Source of the DNA: Coriobacteriia bacterium
GTDB lineage: Bacteria > Actinomycetota > Coriobacteriia > Anaerosomatales > PALSA-660
Reading direction: 5' to 3'
Assembly: GCA_030652345.1 (NCBI GenBank)
Contig: JAUSAU010000047.1
Span: 1-64,000 of the forward strand
Length of the DNA stretch: 64,000 nt
Made by a program: the position numbers and the translations under genes
In this document: positions 28,046 through 37,076 of the stretch, in pieces
How positions within the stretch are numbered: position 1 is the first letter of the stretch
How the letters are laid out: each line of letters opens with the position of its first letter
The notes under the pieces: generated by a model
What the model was told of the DNA's origin: nothing
Databases searched by the model: none
Seen by the model: only the letters and a program-made list of their open reading frames with translations

Positions 28046-29305
28046 CTACTTGAGATCGGCGGGCTTGTCGCCCACGGTCATCTCGAGCGTGCGCTTGGCC
28101 CCGTCCCGCCATATCTCCAGCGTCACCTTGTCACCCACCGCGTGGCGGCGGACATTGAGGATCAGGTCGTCCATCGATCGGATCGGCGTACCGTCGATGC
28201 CGACGACGATGTCCGCCTTCTCGAGGCCGGCGCGAGCAGCGCCCGTGTCCTTGAAGACGCGCTCCACGATCGCCCCCTCGGTGACCGGCAGCGTGCGTTC
28301 CTTGGCCAGCGCCGCATCCACACTCATTCCCTCGATGCCCAGGAACGGGTGCTTGGCTCGACCGTCGGTGATGAGTTCGCCGGCGATGCGCACTGCGGCG
28401 TTGACCGGGATGGCGAAGCCGACCCCTGCATTCGCGCCGGAGCCCGAGTAGATCGCGGAGATGACGCCCTGCAGGGCACCGCGGCGGTCGACGAGCGCCC
28501 CACCCGAGTTGCCGGGGTTGATCGCAGCGTCGCTCTGGATGACGTCGATGAGCGGATAGACCGTGCGGGTCGAGTCGTCGAAGCCGTCCGGGAGTGCACG
28601 GTGGACGGCAGACACGACCCCGCTCGAGACCGAGTGCTGGAGGCCGAACGGCGACCCGATCGCCACCACCAGCTGGCCGACCTTGAGCTTCTCGGAGTCA
28701 CCGATCCCGATGACCGGGATCGACTTCGCGACGCGGATGACCGCCATGTCCGTTTCGGGGTCGCGACCGACCAGGGTCGCCTTGAGGGCAGCCCCGTCTC
28801 CCGTGGTGACCATGATGGTCGTCGCGCCCTCCACCACATGGTTGTTGGTGAGGATGTACGTCCCGCCGCCGGGAGCCTTCCTGAAGGCGACGCCCGAACC
28901 CGTCCCGCCGCTCGGCACGTCCGGGTGGTTCTTCGGCAGTCCGCTCGAGCCCTTGCTCGAGGCCGGCGCGGACAGCACCTCGATGTTGACCACCGACGGC
29001 AGCGCCGCCGCGGCCGCAGCTGCAACGGGCTCGTCGGTCGAGCCACTGACCACACGTATGGTGCCGCCTGCCGGCGAGTCCGTCTGTCGGCCGCCGAGCG
29101 CCGTCCGGGCGCCGAGGTAGCCTGACGCTCCACCGGCCACCGCGGAGACGGCCAGTGCGATCAGCGTGACGATGCAGCCGGTGGTCAGAAGGGAGCGGCC
29201 TGACTCGTTCGCCGTCGCGATGACGGGAACGGGGTTCCGCGACGATTCGTGGTCTCCGGGGAGCGGTTCGGGGGTGTCTGCGCCCGGGGTCGTGTTCTCA
29301 TCCAT
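28046..29305 (-). CDS. htrA: Membrane-anchored HtrA/DegP-type serine protease with PDZ domain
   Basis: Extracytoplasmic quality-control protease. 419 aa: a cytoplasmic N-tail (~40 aa), one membrane segment (LLTTGCIVTLIALAVSAVAGG), a Gly/Ser-rich linker and a trypsin-like domain. The triad is His in LTNNHVVEGAT, Asp in ETDMAVIRV and Ser in NPGNSGGALV. One C-terminal PDZ domain follows (GAARAGLEKADIVVGIDGTPIRS...). It is transcribed alone and diverges from the membrane protein at 29488. Confidence 0.92.
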   Translation of the reverse strand: MDENTTPGADTPEPLPGDHESSRNPVPVIATANESGRSLLTTGCIVTLIALAVSAVAGGASGYLGARTALGGRQTDSPAGGTIRVVSGSTDEPVAAAAAAALPSVVNIEVLSAPASSKGSSGLPKNHPDVPSGGTGSGVAFRKAPGGGTYILTNNHVVEGATTIMVTTGDGAALKATLVGRDPETDMAVIRVAKSIPVIGIGDSEKLKVGQLVVAIGSPFGLQHSVSSGVVSAVHRALPDGFDDSTRTVYPLIDVIQSDAAINPGNSGGALVDRRGALQGVISAIYSGSGANAGVGFAIPVNAAVRIAGELITDGRAKHPFLGIEGMSVDAALAKERTLPVTEGAIVERVFKDTGAARAGLEKADIVVGIDGTPIRSMDDLILNVRRHAVGDKVTLEIWRDGAKRTLEMTVGDKPADLK

Positions 29306-29487
29306 GGGAACCTCACGGGGTCGACGGGGCTGGTCGCAACAAGTCTACCCATACTGCCGAGCGCAGGTGTGGGGAACGCGTGGAGTCCGCGGCAGGTCGG
29401 GCGGCTTCGCGCGATGCGTTCGCGTTGCCCGCGCACCCGCACTCGCATAGACTGCCTGCAGGTGGTAGGCCGATCCGGAGGGGACGC

Positions 29488-30387
29488 ATGGACGACGCGG
29501 CAGAGCCGTACGAAGATCCGGCGCAGGACGATCCGACGACGACCGCGGCCGACAGCCAGGTGCCCGACGCCGCAGCGGCGGACCGCGAATTCGTCGCCCA
29601 CTTCGCTCCACAGCCGCGGCCCGAGGTCACTCCGCGTCTCGATCTCGACAACGATCCTTTTGCCGAGAAGCAGGCCGCCGCAGAGCCTGCTGCTGCACCG
29701 TCCGCCACACCGCCGACATCGGATCAGCCCGCACTCGAGCTCGAGATGGCTCCCGAGCCGGAGCCCGTCCTCGGTATCGACGGGTCGCTCGGATCGGCAG
29801 CCGCGGACGAGCCCCTCGGAGAGTCACCCGCGGGATCGGACGACACCGCGGCTTCCTCGTCGATGCCCGCCGAGGACCTCTCGCTCGACGACATGGTCTC
29901 CGAGCTCTCGGACGACGAGCCTGTCGTCGCGGGATCCGACTCCGAGCCCGAGCCCGTCGATGAGAGCGGAGCGCCGGACGATGTGTCTGTCGCAGGCGGC
30001 TCCTGGCGGGACCAGCTCGACGACGCGAGGGTCGAGGCTCCCGCGCTCGCCCGTCACCGGCTCTCGTCGCGCCTTCCGTTCTGGATCTACGGCGCTGCGT
30101 GGGCGCTGTTCCTCGGCGTGATGACCTACCTGCTGTGGCCGGCCTTCTCGGTCGACGCCCCGCTCTATCCCGTCCTCGTCTTCGGCGGCGCGGCGATGAG
30201 CGCGGTCGGCGTGATCCTCGGGATTGTCGTCCTTGTCGCATCGCGCGCCGGTTCCACAGACGACGAGCGTGCCGGACTCACGCGCGCGGTGGCTCTTCGC
30301 ACCGCCGGGTGGATGGCCGTCGGAGTCGTCCTGTGGTGGGTGGCGATGTTCGTACTGGACCTGCACCGCACCGGCATACTCGGCTAG
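29488..30387 (+). CDS. Acidic-tailed multi-pass membrane protein of unknown function
   Basis: 299 aa from the ATG at 29488, preceded by GGAGGGG. About 190 N-terminal residues are acidic, Pro/Ala-rich and predicted disordered (runs such as EPEPVLGID, SEPEPVDESG). Three hydrophobic segments follow: IYGAAWALFLGVMTYLLWPAF, LVFGGAAMSAVGVILGIVVLVA and GWMAVGVVLWWVAMFVLDL. No enzymatic motif is visible. It ends 15 bp before ddl, so it may be cotranscribed with that cell-wall gene; a link to envelope assembly is only an inference. Confidence 0.65.
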   Translation: MDDAAEPYEDPAQDDPTTTAADSQVPDAAAADREFVAHFAPQPRPEVTPRLDLDNDPFAEKQAAAEPAAAPSATPPTSDQPALELEMAPEPEPVLGIDGSLGSAAADEPLGESPAGSDDTAASSSMPAEDLSLDDMVSELSDDEPVVAGSDSEPEPVDESGAPDDVSVAGGSWRDQLDDARVEAPALARHRLSSRLPFWIYGAAWALFLGVMTYLLWPAFSVDAPLYPVLVFGGAAMSAVGVILGIVVLVASRAGSTDDERAGLTRAVALRTAGWMAVGVVLWWVAMFVLDLHRTGILG

Positions 30388-30402
30388 ACGGGGACTCAGG
30401 CG

Positions 30403-31362
30403 ATGGATGCAATGGCGAGGCCGCGCAGGATCGCGGTGCTGATGGGTGGCCGATCGGCCGAGCGCGAGGTATCTCTCAACACGGGCGAGCAGGTCTCGGC
30501 AGCGCTGGTCGACCGCGGCTTCGAGGTGACGGCGATCGACACGGGCGACACCGGATTCATAGCGGACATCACCGCCGCCCGCCCCGACGTCGTCTTCATC
30601 TGCCTGCATGGGCGCTTCGGCGAGGACGGCACCGTGCAGGGACTGCTCGAGCTCCTCGATCTGCCCTATGTCGGCTCCGGCGTCATGGCGAGTTCGGTCG
30701 CGATGAACAAGGTCATGACGAAGCACATCTACGCGAGTGCCGGACTCTCCACGCCCGACTACGTCACGCTGCGTCGCGGCGATCCGGTCGACCATGAGTC
30801 GATCGTCGCGGAGGTCGGTCCGAAGTCCGTCGTCAAGCCAGCGAACGAGGGGTCGTCGGTGGGGATGACGATCGTCCATCGCCCCGAGGAGCTGCCGGCA
30901 GCGATCGAACTCGCCTTCACGTTCGACCCGCTCATCCTCGTGGAACGGTTCGAGGAGGGGGTCGAGGTCACTGTCGGCGTCGTCGGCAACCGGGCTCCGG
31001 AGGCGCTGCCGACGCTCGAGATCGTACCGGTGCACGAGTTCTACGACTACGAGTCCAAGTATGTGCCCGGTATGTCGCAGCACATCATCCCCGCCGGCGT
31101 GAGCGATGAGGCACGCGCCGAGTGCCAGCGCCTCTCGGTCGCCGCGCACATCGCGCTGGGGTGCGCGGGCATCTCCCGATCCGACACGATCGTGACCCCC
31201 GGCGGAGACGTCTTCCTGCTGGAGACCAACACCATCCCGGGTATGACCGCCACGAGTCTCGTCCCGGACGCCGCGCGTGCGGCAGGGATCTCGTTCCCCG
31301 AACTGTGTGAGCGGCTCGTCATGCTCGCACTCGAGGAGTGGTCCGACCGCCGCGGCGTGTAG
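30403..31362 (+). CDS. ddl: D-alanine--D-alanine ligase
   Basis: ATP-grasp ligase making the D-Ala-D-Ala dipeptide of peptidoglycan. 319 aa. Motifs: GGRSAEREVSLNTGEQV near the N-terminus (substrate loop), CLHGRFGEDGTVQGLLELL, YVGSGVMASSVAMNK, KPANEGSSVGM, and the Mg-binding end LLETNTIPGMTATSL. The presence of Ddl rather than a D-Ala-D-Lac type cannot be settled from these motifs alone. It is convergent with the histidine kinase, 6 bp apart. Confidence 0.94.
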   Translation: MDAMARPRRIAVLMGGRSAEREVSLNTGEQVSAALVDRGFEVTAIDTGDTGFIADITAARPDVVFICLHGRFGEDGTVQGLLELLDLPYVGSGVMASSVAMNKVMTKHIYASAGLSTPDYVTLRRGDPVDHESIVAEVGPKSVVKPANEGSSVGMTIVHRPEELPAAIELAFTFDPLILVERFEEGVEVTVGVVGNRAPEALPTLEIVPVHEFYDYESKYVPGMSQHIIPAGVSDEARAECQRLSVAAHIALGCAGISRSDTIVTPGGDVFLLETNTIPGMTATSLVPDAARAAGISFPELCERLVMLALEEWSDRRGV

Positions 31363-31368
31363 CGGGCG

Positions 31369-33546
31369 CTACTCCTTCGCCGCCGGTCGCCGGCGCATCA
31401 CGATCTTGCCGTCGGTGAACGACCCCGCCAAGGGCAGTTCGACGACGAACGTCGCTCCGCCCCCGGGCGTCTCCGTCACGCGGACGCAGCCTGCGTGGTT
31501 CTCCGAGATGATGCGGACGATGTAGAGTCCGAGTCCCATCCCCGGACGTGCGCTCCCGGTCTCGAGACGTTCGAACCGCTCGAAGATGCGGGTCCGCTCG
31601 GATTCCGGCACGCCGGGTCCGTGGTCGACGACCGCGGCATATGCGTGGTCGCCTTCGCTGTAGACGCGCACGATGATGGGGGCGTCGTCGGAGGCGTACT
31701 TGTACGCGTTCGTGACGAGATTGACGAGGATCTGCCGCAGCCGCTTCTCCTCACCGAGCACCACCGGCGAGCCGAGCGCCTCGAAGAGCAGCTGGCGTTC
31801 ACTGTGTGTCGGCGCGATCGAGTTCACCACGTCTTCGGCGACCAGGGCCAAGGGGATCGGGACGAGCTCGGACGGCGCGAGCAGCTCCTCCGCACGCGTC
31901 GCGGACAGCAGGTCCTCGAGGAGGTCGGACATCCGTGCGGCATTCCGCTTCGCGGAGTCGATCGCGCGCTCTCGGTCCTCGTCCGAGAGCGGCCGGTGGA
32001 GCAGGTCGAGATAGCCGATGACGACGGCGAGCGGGGATCGCAGGTCGTGCGAGATCAGCGACACGATCTCGCTGCGGATCGACTGGAGGCGTCGCTCCTC
32101 AGTCACATCGCGTGCGGTCATCAGGATCCGGTTGTGCAGGTCATCCGCGTGCCGGACGGCTTGGATGAGGAACCACCGCTCGGCCTGGTCGGGCCGTTCC
32201 AAGGAGATCGTGGCGGGTGCCTCGAGTATCCGTTCGAGCAGGTCGAGAGCGTCCATCTCGACGCCGTCCTCGGTCCTGATCCGCACATCGCCGAACACGT
32301 CACTCGCGGTCCTGTCGAGGAGTGCGGCCTGCGGTACCCCGAGTGCCATGGAGGCGGCGGGATTCGCGAGTACGACGCGCCCGTCCTGCAGGACGATCTT
32401 GAGCTCGAGCGACTCGCTCACGACGATGCCCAGCGTCTCCTCGGCGTAATTCGCCTTGCGGATGGCGGTCTTGAGTTCGGACTGCCGTGATGTGAGGTGA
32501 CGCAGCAAGTCGTCGAAGACGGCCCCGAGTTCACGGAATTCCGTCGGCAGCGACGAGTCGTCGAACGACTCCTCGCTCGCGTACGGTGCGCCCTCTGCGG
32601 CGAGATAGCCGCGTGTCTTGACGTGGTCGACCATCTTGACGACCGGGGTCCGCATCACGCGGGTGAGCCACGTGCCGAGCCCGAGCCCGATCGCGATCGC
32701 GAGGATACCGGACAGCAGGGTGGAGAGGACGGCGGCGGCGTTGGCCTTCTGGGACCGCGTGTCCCGGTCCACGATCATCGCCGTCCCCGCGGTGCCGCCT
32801 GCGATCGAGGGGATGTCGTAGAGCATGACGAGGGATTCCGGTTCGACCGCATAGAGGAACCGGTGCTCGCCAAGACGCGACTCGCTGAAGACCACGCCGG
32901 GCGGGCGGAACCCGGGATGGTCCATGGCGAGTGAGGCGTTTCCGGCGACCGAGGCGTACTGTGCCGCCTGGTCCTCCGAGAAGAGGCGTGCGGCGATCAG
33001 GTAGCCGACCTTCGATGATGTGCGGATGCCGGTGACGGGCGACCCGTAGACGTACACCGTGCCGGCGGACGAGGACATCATGCCGGACACCTCGGCGGTC
33101 GGCGACTTGACCGCCAGACCGATCAGCCGGGTGACATCGGCGCCCGAGCCGTACTGGAACAAGACGTTGCCGGTCTCGTCGACGGCGGCGATGGCGACGG
33201 CCTCGGTCTGGGCGCGGACGAGCGCCCCGTACCGACTGTCGAGGGCCTGCACGTCACCCGCCTGCATGAGGGAGCGGAAGCTGTCGTCGTCCTCGAACTC
33301 CTCGACGTCCGCCTGCAGGTTGGTCACCTCGCGGGCATTGAACGCCAGCAACCCCTTGAGGTTCGCGGAAGCGCCCTCCTGCCCCCAGATGTCGATCTGG
33401 CTTGCGATGAGGATGCCGTTGATCCCGATGGTGATCGCCGTGATGGCGAGTGAGAGGAGGAGCACGGTGAGAACGAGCCGACCGCCCAGCGTCGCCGGGA
33501 GCAGTCGCGCCATCAAGCGGGAGATCGGGTTCTCGGTTCGTCTCAC
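31369..33546 (-). CDS. Transmembrane PAS sensor histidine kinase
   Basis: About 725 aa from the GTG at 33546, which follows GAGGGG; the much longer upstream frame is an antisense shadow of sdaAA. Layout: TM1 (~22-44), a ~215-residue extracytoplasmic sensor, TM2 (LLSGILAIAIGLGLGTWL), a linker, a PAS domain (VVSESLELKIVLQDGRVVLANPAASMALG), HisKA with phospho-acceptor His in VSLISHDLRSPLAVVIGY, and a HATPase with N box ILVNLVTNAYKYA, G1 VVDHGPGVPE and G2 GMGLGLYIV. No response regulator gene is adjacent, so it is an orphan kinase here. The ligand is unknown. Confidence 0.88.
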   Translation of the reverse strand: MRRTENPISRLMARLLPATLGGRLVLTVLLLSLAITAITIGINGILIASQIDIWGQEGASANLKGLLAFNAREVTNLQADVEEFEDDDSFRSLMQAGDVQALDSRYGALVRAQTEAVAIAAVDETGNVLFQYGSGADVTRLIGLAVKSPTAEVSGMMSSSAGTVYVYGSPVTGIRTSSKVGYLIAARLFSEDQAAQYASVAGNASLAMDHPGFRPPGVVFSESRLGEHRFLYAVEPESLVMLYDIPSIAGGTAGTAMIVDRDTRSQKANAAAVLSTLLSGILAIAIGLGLGTWLTRVMRTPVVKMVDHVKTRGYLAAEGAPYASEESFDDSSLPTEFRELGAVFDDLLRHLTSRQSELKTAIRKANYAEETLGIVVSESLELKIVLQDGRVVLANPAASMALGVPQAALLDRTASDVFGDVRIRTEDGVEMDALDLLERILEAPATISLERPDQAERWFLIQAVRHADDLHNRILMTARDVTEERRLQSIRSEIVSLISHDLRSPLAVVIGYLDLLHRPLSDEDRERAIDSAKRNAARMSDLLEDLLSATRAEELLAPSELVPIPLALVAEDVVNSIAPTHSERQLLFEALGSPVVLGEEKRLRQILVNLVTNAYKYASDDAPIIVRVYSEGDHAYAAVVDHGPGVPESERTRIFERFERLETGSARPGMGLGLYIVRIISENHAGCVRVTETPGGGATFVVELPLAGSFTDGKIVMRRRPAAKE

Positions 33547-33664
33547 CTCGGCCCCTCGCCGTGAAGAGAAGTGAGCAGACGCAGCGCGACCGCTCTGTCC
33601 TCCATGGTACGGAATCCGGAGGCCGTCGAGAGAGGCTGTTCGACGGACGGACGGGGCCGCCGAT

Positions 33665-34519
33665 TCACGAATCCGCGGCGAGGCGCTTTCCAGTAGGCGT
33701 GACGGCGAGCCCGCCGAGGGCCGTCTCGCGCAGCGAGGGCGGCAGGCTGCGGCCGACCGAACCCATGGCAGAGGCGACCTCGTCGAACGGTATCGGGAAC
33801 GCCACGCCGGCCAGCGCCATCTCGGCGGCGGCGAGCGCGACGGCCGCACCGGTCGCGTTCCGCGCGACGCACGGCACTTCGACGAGCCCGCCGACGGGGT
33901 CACAGACGAGGCCGAGAAGTCCCTGCAGCGCCAGGGACGCCGCGTGGCCGACCTGCTCGGGCGTTCCCGAGAGCAGCTCGACCGCCGCCGCGGCGGCCAT
34001 CGCAGCGCCGGCGCCGATCTCCGCCTGGCATCCGCTGGCCGCGCCGGAGAGCGATGCCTTGGCGGCGATGATGCCGCCGATCCCGCCCGCGCAGGCGAGC
34101 GCGAGCGCCTGACGCTCGCGGGACGCACCCGCGCGCGCCGCGATCGTGAGGAGCACGCCGGGCAGGACTCCGGACGCGCCGCCGGTCGGAGCCGCGACGA
34201 CGCGGCCCATCGATGCGTTGACCTCGGCTACAGCGATCGCAGCCGCGATCGCCTCGGTGAACTCGCCTCCCGCGAGACGCGGCCCTTCGCCTATGACCGT
34301 GCGGGCATCACCACCGGCGAGTCCCGAGCGGGATCGGGCCTCGCCGGACAGCCCGCGGGACACGGCCGCCTCCATGACATCGAGCGCCTCCGTGAACCGT
34401 GCGATCGCCTCGGCGCGGGAGATGCCGGCTTCCTCACACTCGCGGGCCACGACCGCCTCACCGACGGATCCTGAAGCGTGAGCGGCGGCGAGCAGTTCGT
34501 CGTAGTTCGGGAAGCCCAT
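33665..34519 (-). CDS. sdaAA: L-serine dehydratase, Fe-S dependent, alpha subunit
   Basis: Deaminates L-serine to pyruvate and ammonia using a [4Fe-4S] cluster. 284 aa from the ATG at 34519, which has GGAGG at correct spacing. Conserved segments: APTGGASGVLPGVLLT, ALACAGGIGGIIAAKASLSGAASGCQAEIGAG and GLVCDPVGGLVEVPCVARN; the Cys residues in these are the likely cluster ligands. The partner beta subunit is not adjacent but 2.6 kb away (37073-37744, same strand), with the divergently oriented feo operon between them. Confidence 0.93.
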   Translation of the reverse strand: MGFPNYDELLAAAHASGSVGEAVVARECEEAGISRAEAIARFTEALDVMEAAVSRGLSGEARSRSGLAGGDARTVIGEGPRLAGGEFTEAIAAAIAVAEVNASMGRVVAAPTGGASGVLPGVLLTIAARAGASRERQALALACAGGIGGIIAAKASLSGAASGCQAEIGAGAAMAAAAAVELLSGTPEQVGHAASLALQGLLGLVCDPVGGLVEVPCVARNATGAAVALAAAEMALAGVAFPIPFDEVASAMGSVGRSLPPSLRETALGGLAVTPTGKRLAADS

Positions 34520-34637
34520 CGGTTCCTCCGAGTCGTCCGGTGAGTGGGCGCGCGCCCGCATCGCGACGATGGTAGCACCGGGAGCTGCGGGCCCCGGTGC
34601 GTGCCGCCTCGACGGGTCACCGGTCGGGCGGCACGAC

Positions 34638-34698
34638 TTGACCGTATGGCATGGCAGTTGTTAGAGTGCAGAAAGCCAGAGTCTTAGTATGTACTAAG
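34638..34698 (+). promoter_or_regulatory. feo promoter with palindromic operator
   Basis: -35-like TTGACC (34638-34643) and -10-like TAGAGT (34662-34667), 18-bp spacer. A 16-bp palindrome, CTTAGTA-TG-TACTAAG (34683-34698), follows, placed where a bound repressor would cover the transcription start. It lies 27 bp upstream of feoA. An iron-responsive DtxR/Fur-type repressor is the natural candidate, but the motif is not a textbook match to either. Confidence 0.6.
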
Positions 34699-34725
34699 GA
34701 CACGCCGACGAGTCAGGACCCCCGC

Positions 34726-34998
34726 ATGGACCCGGACATGACCGACAGGGTGATCGACAGGTGCACGGACTGCACGCTGGCCGATGCCCGCGCCGGTCAG
34801 CGCTTCCTCGTCACGAGCGTGGATGACGCGCACGCCCGGATCACGGCGCTTCGTTTCGGCATGGCCGAGGGTGCGTGCATACGGTGCGTCACGCGCATCC
34901 CGGCGGGCCCGATCGTTCTGCGAAGCGGTCGTCAGGAGATCGCAGTGGGGCGTGAGTTGGCCAAGCGGATCGGCGTGCGGCTCGTGCCGGAGGCCTGA
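34726..34998 (+). CDS. feoA: FeoA-family ferrous iron transport accessory protein
   Basis: SH3-like small protein that supports FeoB. 90 aa from the ATG at 34726; an alternative ATG is at 34738, and the longer frame from 34651 would run through the promoter and operator. It matches the FeoA pattern LADARAGQRFLVTSV...ALRFGMAEGACIRCVTRIPAGPIVLRSGRQEIAVGRELAKRI. A Cys pair near the N-terminus (CTDC) is unusual. It is followed by feoB after 3 bp. Confidence 0.88.
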   Translation: MDPDMTDRVIDRCTDCTLADARAGQRFLVTSVDDAHARITALRFGMAEGACIRCVTRIPAGPIVLRSGRQEIAVGRELAKRIGVRLVPEA

Positions 34999-35001
34999 CA
35001 C

Positions 35002-36861
35002 ATGGCTCACCATCACTCGCCCGCGGCGTCGGTCCTCGGGCTCAGCGCACGCGCGGTCGTCCTGGCCGGCAACCCCAACGTGGGGAAGTCCGTCGTCTTC
35101 AACGCGCTGACCGGCGTCTATGTCGATGTGTCGAACTTCCCGGGCACCACCGTCGAGATCACTCGCGGCCGCCTCGGAGACCTCGACGTGGTCGACACCC
35201 CCGGGATCTACGGGGTCTCCTCGTTCAACGAGGAGGAGACCGTAGCGCGGGACGTGATCCTGTTCGCCGATCGGCTGATCAACGTGGTGGACGCCGTGCA
35301 CCTCGAACGGGACCTCTTCCTCACCCTGCAACTGCTCGACATGGGTCTGCCGATGGTCGTCGCGCTCAACATGGGGGACGAAGCGCGTCGAGAGGGCGTC
35401 GCCGTCGACAGAGACCTGCTCGAGGATCTGCTCGGTGTGCCGGTGGTCGAGACCGTGGCGGTCGACGGCACGGGCGTCGGGGACCTCAAGTCCGCGCTCG
35501 ACCGCGCCCGACCGGGGCACGCGGACCCGGAGCTCACCGGTCCGCTCGTGGAGATGGCCGCCCGCGTGGGGAGCCGCGCGGAAGCGCTGCTCGTCCTCGA
35601 GGGCGACGCCGTCGTGGCGGCACGGCACGGGATCGAGCCGGGTGATTCGCGCGACGAGATCTACACGCGACGCCGGCTGCGGGTGAACGATCTGGTCGGA
35701 CACGTGGTGAGCGAGGAGACCCGCGGCGCCTCGCTGACCGCGCGGCTCTCCTCGTGGATGATGCAGCCGTTGACCGGGGTGCCGATGCTCGCCGTGCTCC
35801 TGGTCGTCATGTACAAGGTCCTGGGTGAGTTCATCGCGGGCGACGTCGTCGGGTTCACCGAAGGCACGATCATGCAGGGATTCTGGGTCCCGTTCGCGAG
35901 CAGAGCCGTCTCCACCTTCGCCGCCCAGGGCGGCGTCCTGCACACGTTCCTGGCGGGTGAGTTCGGTGTGGTCACCATGACGCCGACCTATCTGCTCGGT
36001 GTCATCCTTCCTCTCGTGACCGGGTTCTACCTGCTGCTCTCACTGCTCGAGGACACCGGCTACCTTCCGCGCATCGCGGCACTGGCCGACAGGTCGCTGA
36101 CATCGCTGGGGCTCAACGGTCGCGCGGTCATCCCGCTCATCCTCGGGCTCGGCTGCGTGACGATGGGAACGCTGACCACGCGCATCCTCGGCAACAAGCG
36201 GGAACGGTTCATCGCTACCGCGCTCATGGCGATCGCCGTGCCGTGTTCGGCCCAGATCGCGGTCATAGCGGCGCTGATGACACGCGTCGCATGGTACGAC
36301 TCGCTCGCGTACTTCGGGATCCTCATCGCGATCTTCGTCGCGGTCGGCACCGTGCTCAACCGGCTTGCACCCGGCACCTCGACCGACCTGCTCATCGACC
36401 TGCCGCCCCTTCGCCTGCCGCGCCTCGACAACGTCGTGCGCAAGTCGTTCGTGAAGGTGTGGCACTTCATGAAGGAGGTGGCGGTCTTCTTCCTGGTCGG
36501 CGCCGTGCTGATCTCGACGCTGGACGTGACCGGTGCGCTGACGTGGATCCAGCAGGTCGCGCGCCCCCTCACCGTCGGCTGGCTCGGGTTGCCGCCGGAG
36601 GCCGCCACCGCGTTCGTCATGGGATTCGTCCGCCGGGACTTCGGCGCGGCGGGCTTCTTCAAGATGCACCTCACCGACACGCAGTTGCTCGTGGCGATGG
36701 TGACCATCACGCTGTTCGTACCGTGCATCGCGAGCGTGATGGTGATCCTGAAGGAGCGCGGCTGGCGCTACCTCGCCGGGCTCACGGTCGGGTCGGTCGG
36801 CCTGGCGTTCCTGCTCGGCGGCATCGTCTCCCGCGTCGCGGCGCTGTTCGGAGGTGTGTGA
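35002..36861 (+). CDS. feoB: Ferrous iron transporter FeoB
   Basis: GTPase-coupled Fe(II) importer in the cytoplasmic membrane. 619 aa. The N-terminal G domain has G1 AGNPNVGKSVVFNALTG, G2 FPGTTVE, G3 DTPGIYG and, at G4, NMGDE where NxxD is usual. Then come the GDI region and the membrane domain with two Gate segments (LPLVTGFYLLLSLLEDTGYLPRIA; AVPCSAQIAVIAAL) and the conserved FVRRDFGAAGFFKM stretch. It is somewhat shorter than the ~750-aa E. coli protein, as in many anaerobes. The 3' end overlaps the Cys-rich gene by 1 bp. Confidence 0.95.
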   Translation: MAHHHSPAASVLGLSARAVVLAGNPNVGKSVVFNALTGVYVDVSNFPGTTVEITRGRLGDLDVVDTPGIYGVSSFNEEETVARDVILFADRLINVVDAVHLERDLFLTLQLLDMGLPMVVALNMGDEARREGVAVDRDLLEDLLGVPVVETVAVDGTGVGDLKSALDRARPGHADPELTGPLVEMAARVGSRAEALLVLEGDAVVAARHGIEPGDSRDEIYTRRRLRVNDLVGHVVSEETRGASLTARLSSWMMQPLTGVPMLAVLLVVMYKVLGEFIAGDVVGFTEGTIMQGFWVPFASRAVSTFAAQGGVLHTFLAGEFGVVTMTPTYLLGVILPLVTGFYLLLSLLEDTGYLPRIAALADRSLTSLGLNGRAVIPLILGLGCVTMGTLTTRILGNKRERFIATALMAIAVPCSAQIAVIAALMTRVAWYDSLAYFGILIAIFVAVGTVLNRLAPGTSTDLLIDLPPLRLPRLDNVVRKSFVKVWHFMKEVAVFFLVGAVLISTLDVTGALTWIQQVARPLTVGWLGLPPEAATAFVMGFVRRDFGAAGFFKMHLTDTQLLVAMVTITLFVPCIASVMVILKERGWRYLAGLTVGSVGLAFLLGGIVSRVAALFGGV

Positions 36862-37076
36862 TGGCCATCCACGAGAGGCATGAGGGGATCGATCGCACGG
36901 TCCTGGACGAGGATGTCTGGGCCGAGGAGCCGATCGTCGCGAGCTGCCCGGTCTGCGGCATGGGTGTCGTCCGGGGCACGATCAGGTGCCCGCGCTGCAA
37001 CGCCCTGCTGGTCGTTGCCTGCTCCGGCGTCTGCGGCGCGTGCGTCTCGCGAACGTGCGCCCGGACCAGGAGCTAG
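36861..37076 (+). CDS. Cys-rich zinc-ribbon-like protein in the feo operon
   Basis: 71 aa, not recognised. The layout is an acidic N-terminus and CPVCGMG...CPRCNALL (a treble-clef/zinc-ribbon pair of CxxC knuckles), then CSGVCGACVSRTC at the C-terminus, eight cysteines in 46 residues. The ATG overlaps the feoB stop (TGATG), so translation is coupled. Position and cysteines suggest metal binding, perhaps a FeoC-like or iron-handling role; that is inference. Its TAG overlaps the sdaAB stop from the opposite strand in a shared CTAG. Confidence 0.7.
   Translation: MAIHERHEGIDRTVLDEDVWAEEPIVASCPVCGMGVVRGTIRCPRCNALLVVACSGVCGACVSRTCARTRS

Noticed and set aside
33547..34128. N-terminal 194-codon extension of the histidine kinase
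   Set aside because: Arg/Ser/Pro-rich sequence antiparallel to sdaAA; the GTG at 33546 with GAGGGG and the first membrane helix just after it mark the real start.
34651..34725. 25-codon upstream extension of feoA
   Set aside because: It would place the -10 hexamer and the palindromic operator inside the coding region; ATG 34726 matches the family length.
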